Of a stretch of 64,000 bases of DNA, positions 60,490 through 64,000 are shown in pieces. Both the position numbers and the translations under genes were made by a program. The notes under the pieces are model-generated. The model was not told the origin of the DNA, made no database searches, and saw only the letters and a list, made by a program, of their open reading frames with translations. Position 1 is the first letter of the stretch, and each line of letters starts with the position of its first letter. The DNA lies in NCBI RefSeq assembly GCF_008000815.1, contig NZ_CP042806.1, positions 1,860,001-1,924,000 on the forward strand. The letters run 5' to 3'. Source of the stretch: Terriglobus albidus. Its GTDB lineage: Bacteria > Acidobacteriota > Terriglobia > Terriglobales > Acidobacteriaceae.

Positions 60490-60746
60490 TGGCTGAACCT
60501 ATCCGAAGGCAGATAGAGTCGCTTGCCTTCGGTACCCAACGTCGCAATTGCTGTGCCAAAAAAGTCAGGGCTTGTCTGCCTGAAAGGCGGCGAAAGTGTG
60601 ACCATCTGTATACCAATGGCAAAGGTGGTGTCCTCGCGTAGATACAGGGCGTTCGTTTTAGGTGACTTCAACGCGGACTGGGTTGGTCTGGGAATTGCAC
60701 TTGTTTGACACATTGCAGTTGTCCAAATCGCGGAGCCAACCATCAT
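60486..60746 (-). CDS. Small secreted protein at the head of the cpaB-cpaC unit
   Basis: An 86-residue frame from the ATG pair at 60741-60746, with a short signal-like start (MMVGSAIWTTAMCQTSA). The rest has FAIGIQMVTLSPPF and LGTEGKRLYLPSDRF, no family recognised. The four-base overlap with cpaB argues that it is translated. The start codon overlaps that of the divergent TonB-like gene (60745), and no ribosome site is seen; a longer frame from 60875 would invade that gene. Confidence 0.5.
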   Translation of the reverse strand: MMVGSAIWTTAMCQTSAIPRPTQSALKSPKTNALYLREDTTFAIGIQMVTLSPPFRQTSPDFFGTAIATLGTEGKRLYLPSDRFSQ

Positions 60747-62139
60747 GAGGCCGAGTACGCTTACGACGCTTTTTTCTGAACAGCCTTCTTCCAGCACTCC
60801 TCCATCTGCCGCCGTGATCTCGCTTCTGCTGCACGGTATTGGATTTGCCATTCTATTGACGGCTTCGCGGCACATGCTGCGGCTTCCCGCGCACGTTGTT
60901 GCTGAACGCTACACCGTTCGGCTTCTGAAGAATGCCCGGGTCGACGAATTTCGGAGACTGACAATCAGCGGCAGCGAGATGCAAACGGCTACACACGGTG
61001 GAGATCGCAATCTGGTGGCAGGCGGTGCGGCACCGGTGATGTCGGCTCCAGTTCAGGTCGCGCAGCCGTCACAGTCTCAAATGCTCCTACAGCCCGATGC
61101 GCCGCCCCGTCTCGTTGTGAAAGAGCCTGTGCCTGTTCCACTCGTTCGGTTGTGGTCTGCGGCGGAGATGCCGAACCGGATTCTTGTCGCTCCACCTCCA
61201 CAGGAAGTTACTGTGGTGGCAACACGGCCCGCGCTGATCAAGCCGAATCGGGAGCCGAATCTGGCCGACGTCAGCATGACGATGACACCTTTTCCTGTCC
61301 AGGCTCCGATCTTTCCTGCAGGCACGACGTCTCCGATCATTGTGCGGAGCGCTGAACCGGCGCCCCAGCAGATTCCGATGACTGCTTCTACTCAGATGGA
61401 GCAGCCAACGCCTGCACAGGTAATCTCGTTGTCGGCCCTGCAGAGCGATGGGCCAGTGGCTATTCCCCTGGTGAATCAAGCCGTGGTGGCGAACTCTACT
61501 GATGGGCTTACACCTGGTCGCCCTGATAAAGCCACGGCCAACGGTAGTGGCGATGTTACCGGAAATCAGAATGCTAAAGGAGCGGGGGCCTCAGGCACGC
61601 CGACGATGGCGCAGTCGGGCACCGCAGATCAGAATGGTGCGGTGGCTGGTTCGGGAGTGGATAGCAAGCCGGCAGTGACTCACATCACGCAGCCGAAAGA
61701 TGGCAAGTTCGGTGTCATCGTTGTTGGATCACCTTTGGCGGAGCGTTATCCGGAGATCGAAGGGGTATGGCACGATCGCGTAGTGTACACGGCGTATCTG
61801 CGTGTCGGTGCGAGCAAGAGCTGGATCCTGCAATACGCTCTTCCGCAGGAGGGAGACACAGTAGTCAACAGCACCTCACGGCCGGACGCACCCTGGCCCT
61901 ACGATATGCTGCGGCCTCATCTCGCTTCTACTGACTATGACGCAGACGCGATTCTTATTCACGGGTTCGTTAACATGGCTGGCCGATTCGAAAAGCTGGC
62001 ACTTGTTTTCCCCGCGGGATTCCAACAGGCGAAGTTCCTGCTGGATGCGCTGCAACAGTGGCAGTTCCGGCCGGCGCTGCAGGATGGACATGTTTCGATG
62101 GTCGAAGTCCTGCTGATCATTCCCGAAGAGGCAGAGTAG
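60745..62139 (+). CDS. TonB-like energy transducer protein
   Basis: The 464-residue protein has one N-terminal membrane helix (VISLLLHGIGFAILLTA, about 24-40) followed by a long Pro/Ala/Gln-rich periplasmic region. The C-terminal domain (about 355-464) includes GFVNMAGRFEKLALVFPAGFQQ and LLDALQQWQFRPALQDG, which resembles TonB-C. It lies inside the Tad locus in the opposite direction. It might energise outer-membrane receptors or be part of the pilus machine; the second is only suggested by place. CGGAG before the ATG is a weak ribosome site. Confidence 0.7.
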   Translation: MRPSTLTTLFSEQPSSSTPPSAAVISLLLHGIGFAILLTASRHMLRLPAHVVAERYTVRLLKNARVDEFRRLTISGSEMQTATHGGDRNLVAGGAAPVMSAPVQVAQPSQSQMLLQPDAPPRLVVKEPVPVPLVRLWSAAEMPNRILVAPPPQEVTVVATRPALIKPNREPNLADVSMTMTPFPVQAPIFPAGTTSPIIVRSAEPAPQQIPMTASTQMEQPTPAQVISLSALQSDGPVAIPLVNQAVVANSTDGLTPGRPDKATANGSGDVTGNQNAKGAGASGTPTMAQSGTADQNGAVAGSGVDSKPAVTHITQPKDGKFGVIVVGSPLAERYPEIEGVWHDRVVYTAYLRVGASKSWILQYALPQEGDTVVNSTSRPDAPWPYDMLRPHLASTDYDADAILIHGFVNMAGRFEKLALVFPAGFQQAKFLLDALQQWQFRPALQDGHVSMVEVLLIIPEEAE

Positions 62140-62235
62140 TTCGGGTTGCTACGAACTGCGCTCGAGCAGTTGTACGATGGCGGGGGGAATGCGGGTTCTT
62201 CGCTATGCTTAGGATTACAAGCCATAAAATATTCC

Positions 62236-62277
62236 TGTCATCCTGAGCGTAGCGAAGGACCCGCTTCACCTTTGCAG
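62236..62277 (+). repeat. TGTCATCCTGAG-type dispersed repeat, copy 1
   Basis: TGTCATCCTGAGCGTAGCG followed by AAGGACCCGCTTCACCTTT and GCAG. This text is known to me as a very frequent intergenic repeat of Terriglobia genomes. Confidence 0.75.
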
Positions 62278-62626
62278 AATCTCTTACCCTTCAAAACCCT
62301 TTTCCACCACCAGTTCCTGATACCGCGGAACAGGGAGCCGCACGAACAAACTGGGATATGAATTTTCCCCAAATTTGGTTGTTTTGCTTGATCAGAGCGA
62401 CTTTTTTTGCGCGCAGCCATCCGTTAACCTGCTTCTCGCGGCGGATCGCCATCCGGATATCAGTGAAGTGTTCAAATGGCGATGTGCCTCAACGCGACGG
62501 CGCAATTAATTCGTAACCCCGGTATAAAGCGTTCTAGACCGACTCACGAGGATATAGACGTAGTAGTGATGCTCTTCTTTCGGCACGATCTGCGGTCTCA
62601 GGCTTGCAGCGCCTCAGCATAACATC

Positions 62627-62680
62627 CTGCAAAGGTGAAGCAGGTCCTTCGCTTCGGCTGCGCCTACACTCAGGATGACA
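62627..62680 (-). repeat. TGTCATCCTGAG-type dispersed repeat, copy 2 (inverted)
   Basis: Inverse of copy 1, with a 12-base insertion after TGTCATCCTGAG. Ends and flanking CACCTTTGCAG match. Confidence 0.75.
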
Positions 62681-62807
62681 AACCATAAATGATCGGTTGT
62701 CACGAAACATATGAGTTGCTATCCCGAGCCGCAGTGAAGGAGTTGCTTTCCAAAAATCTCGCCGCGGAATGCCTTCATGATTCCTTAGAAACAGCACACT
62801 AGCAAAG

Positions 62808-62843
62808 CCAGGGCGTATCGACTGATTTGTCGATACGCCCTGG
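62808..62843 (-). terminator. Strong hairpin after the TadG-like gene
   Basis: A 15-bp perfect stem (62808-62822 with 62829-62843) and a 6-base loop lie 26 bases beyond the stop codon on the minus strand. Only a weak T-run follows, so termination is likely but not certain. Confidence 0.65.
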
Positions 62844-62868
62844 TTTGCGGTCAGATGCAGCTTCCAGC

Positions 62869-64000
62869 CTATTGCACCAGTGCGACCTCATTGACGTTTA
62901 AAATTGCAAGGGAGCTGAGGTTCATCGTGATGGCGCCATTGCCACCCAGTTGCAGCGCTCCAACGATGATCTCTCCTTGCACTAGGGTGCCACTTCCGGA
63001 CCCGCCCTGTAGATTGAGCTGCTGGAACTGAGTTGGGGTGCTCAGCATCGTGGCGCGGGCATTAGTGAGATAGATGGTTCCTCTCAGCGTCATGGCTCCG
63101 CCGCCACCCAGGTTATGTGTAGTCGCGGCAGCTGTGCGGTCCTGGAAGAACAGAATGCCTTTATAGGCCGAGTCGGATGGCGAACCGATAAGGTTGATGG
63201 TGCCATTGGCTCCAAGGTTGAAGTTGCCGCCTCCCGTGTTGTAGACCATGATGCCGCCTCCGGTAGGCGTTCCGTCCCAACCTGTATTCGTGCCAAGGGA
63301 TCCATCAGTAAATCCTGTAGCCATGTACATGTCACAATTTGCCGAGCAGTCCATACCACCGCTCTGGATGTAGTAGATTCCCGGCTTCATCACGGGAGTT
63401 TTATTCTTTCCATCAAGTCCGGTCGGGTAGATGCCAGGCGAAAAGAGATAGCAGGTTTTACCGGGAGATACCGGGCACCCGCTGGTGCCAGGCGTAAGTG
63501 CTGTCGGAAGTGGTGCGGTTGGGAGAGTCGCCAGAGTCGGTGGGTCGACACCGGCAAGAGGGTCCTGCATCCAGGAATCGGGTTCCACATAGTGTCCCGT
63601 GGTTCCATAACTTACGCTGGGAGATGTGCTCGGCCCTCCAGTCACACCAAGGTCGGCGCCCGTTCCCGTAGTGCAGTTTCCTCCCGTGTCGTTCGGGCCG
63701 GCATGGGAGAGGTCGATGCTGGAATTGCCTCCGGTGGCGGCTGCCGATGCAGAGGTGGAGTTGACCTGGATGCTACGGCTGGGACCTCCGCAGATCTTGA
63801 TCGTAGGCGTGCCTTGCAGAGACAGAGAGCTCGCCATCGTTGGATGTGTCACAAGGATGGGAACCGGAGCGACGACACTGACGATGGCCGCTGTGGCCGT
63901 GGCGCTCACGGTTGTTGCCGTCTGACCAATGAGGGCGATCAGGAACGTATTCACGTTTCGGCTCACCGTGGCGCGAACAACGTTCACGGGATAGCCTGTC
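62869..64000 (-). CDS. TadG-like pilus assembly protein, C-terminal part (runs off the window)
   Basis: The frame stays open to the window edge and the last bases still code (TGYPVNVVRATVSRNVNTFL), so the gene starts beyond 64000. That piece, followed by a hydrophobic LIALIGQTATTVSATATAA, fits TadG/TadE-like pseudopilin family members after their N-terminal helix. The later 300 residues are Gly/Thr/Ser-rich beta-type sequence with SPGIYPTGLDG, KPGIYYIQSGGMDC and LRGTIYLTNARATM. That looks like a surface or fibre domain. It belongs to the Tad locus; the product is probably a minor pilus component. Confidence 0.72.
   Translation of the reverse strand, partial: TGYPVNVVRATVSRNVNTFLIALIGQTATTVSATATAAIVSVVAPVPILVTHPTMASSLSLQGTPTIKICGGPSRSIQVNSTSASAAATGGNSSIDLSHAGPNDTGGNCTTGTGADLGVTGGPSTSPSVSYGTTGHYVEPDSWMQDPLAGVDPPTLATLPTAPLPTALTPGTSGCPVSPGKTCYLFSPGIYPTGLDGKNKTPVMKPGIYYIQSGGMDCSANCDMYMATGFTDGSLGTNTGWDGTPTGGGIMVYNTGGGNFNLGANGTINLIGSPSDSAYKGILFFQDRTAAATTHNLGGGGAMTLRGTIYLTNARATMLSTPTQFQQLNLQGGSGSGTLVQGEIIVGALQLGGNGAITMNLSSLAILNVNEVALVQ

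Larger units (their letters stand above)
62140..62868. other. Repeat-rich intergenic region
   Basis: This 729-bp stretch lies between the TonB-like gene and the convergent TadG-like gene and shows no credible gene. It contains two inverted copies of a TGTCATCCTGAG-type repeat, a diverged third piece (about 62711-62755) and a hairpin at 62808-62843. A frame of 87 codons at 62534-62797 crosses the second repeat and is taken as chance. Confidence 0.6.

Noticed and set aside
62534-62797. Possible 87-codon leftward gene
   Set aside because: It crosses the inverted TGTCATCCTGAG repeat, so its sequence is repeat-derived.
1-64000. tRNA, rRNA, prophage or integrative element
   Set aside because: No cloverleaf, rRNA segment, integrase, transposase or attachment-site repeat was recognised by eye. 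A tRNAscan or Infernal run would settle small RNAs.

Overview
The window looks like a chromosome segment of an Acidobacteriota member, most likely class Terriglobia (Terriglobus/Granulicella/Edaphobacter type). This is inferred from the GC-rich coding style, from three large outer-membrane receptors that begin with a carboxypeptidase-regulatory (Oar-like) domain and lack SusD partners, from TonB-like and secretin proteins of that flavour, and from short GC-rich dispersed repeats of a kind I associate with this group. No rRNA, tRNA, CRISPR array, transposase or phage gene was seen.

Layout, left to right. 1-4.5 kb: the start of a leftward TonB-type receptor; a leftward unit made of a Cys-codon-rich leader peptide, a hairpin terminator, a 42-residue membrane peptide and a YeiH-family transporter; and the tdh-kbl threonine degradation operon. 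4.5-10.5 kb: YceI protein, MsrA, then a redox and signalling group (cNMP-binding histidine kinase, a receiver/thioredoxin-reductase-like fusion, a LuxR regulator with a degenerate receiver, a single-domain receiver). 10.5-21.4 kb: delta-1-pyrroline-5-carboxylate dehydrogenase, a GH18-deacetylase-glycosyltransferase fusion, a GT39-like protein, an IorAB-type molybdenum hydroxylase, and a MarR-GNAT fusion with a perfect palindromic operator. 21.6-32.3 kb: a full receptor, a low-affinity iron permease-like protein, DinB, a membrane-anchored patatin, a ceramidase-like enzyme and a small DUF1579-like protein.

32.6-38.1 kb is a leftward run of two secretin-family proteins followed by an ECF sigma factor, an anti-sigma-like membrane protein and a secreted protein. 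38.6-39.2 kb holds a membrane protein and an overlooked 48-residue acidic peptide ending in a strong terminator. 39.3-47.8 kb is a carbohydrate-use cluster: a membrane-spanning regulator, a receptor, a GH43-like and a GH31-like enzyme. 47.9-52.9 kb: an SDR/TetR divergent pair with twin operators, a BlaI/BlaR1-type pair whose sensor carries two TonB-C-like domains, and a quinone oxidoreductase. 53.0-64.0 kb is part of a Tad (tight adherence) pilus locus: methyltransferase, GT39-like and GT2 glycosyltransferases, two near-identical Flp pilins, DUF192 protein, CpaC secretin, CpaB, a small secreted protein, a divergent TonB-like protein and a TadG-like protein that runs off the edge. The motor genes (tadA/B/C, prepilin peptidase) are not in the window.

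Two features stand out. The first is the polycysteine leader in front of the YeiH unit, which has all the parts of a cysteine-sensing attenuator on a predicted leaderless transcript. The second is a family of about 108-bp inverted-terminal repeats (six copies plus one fragment), at least five of whose ends lie within a few bases of the stop codon of the neighbouring gene.
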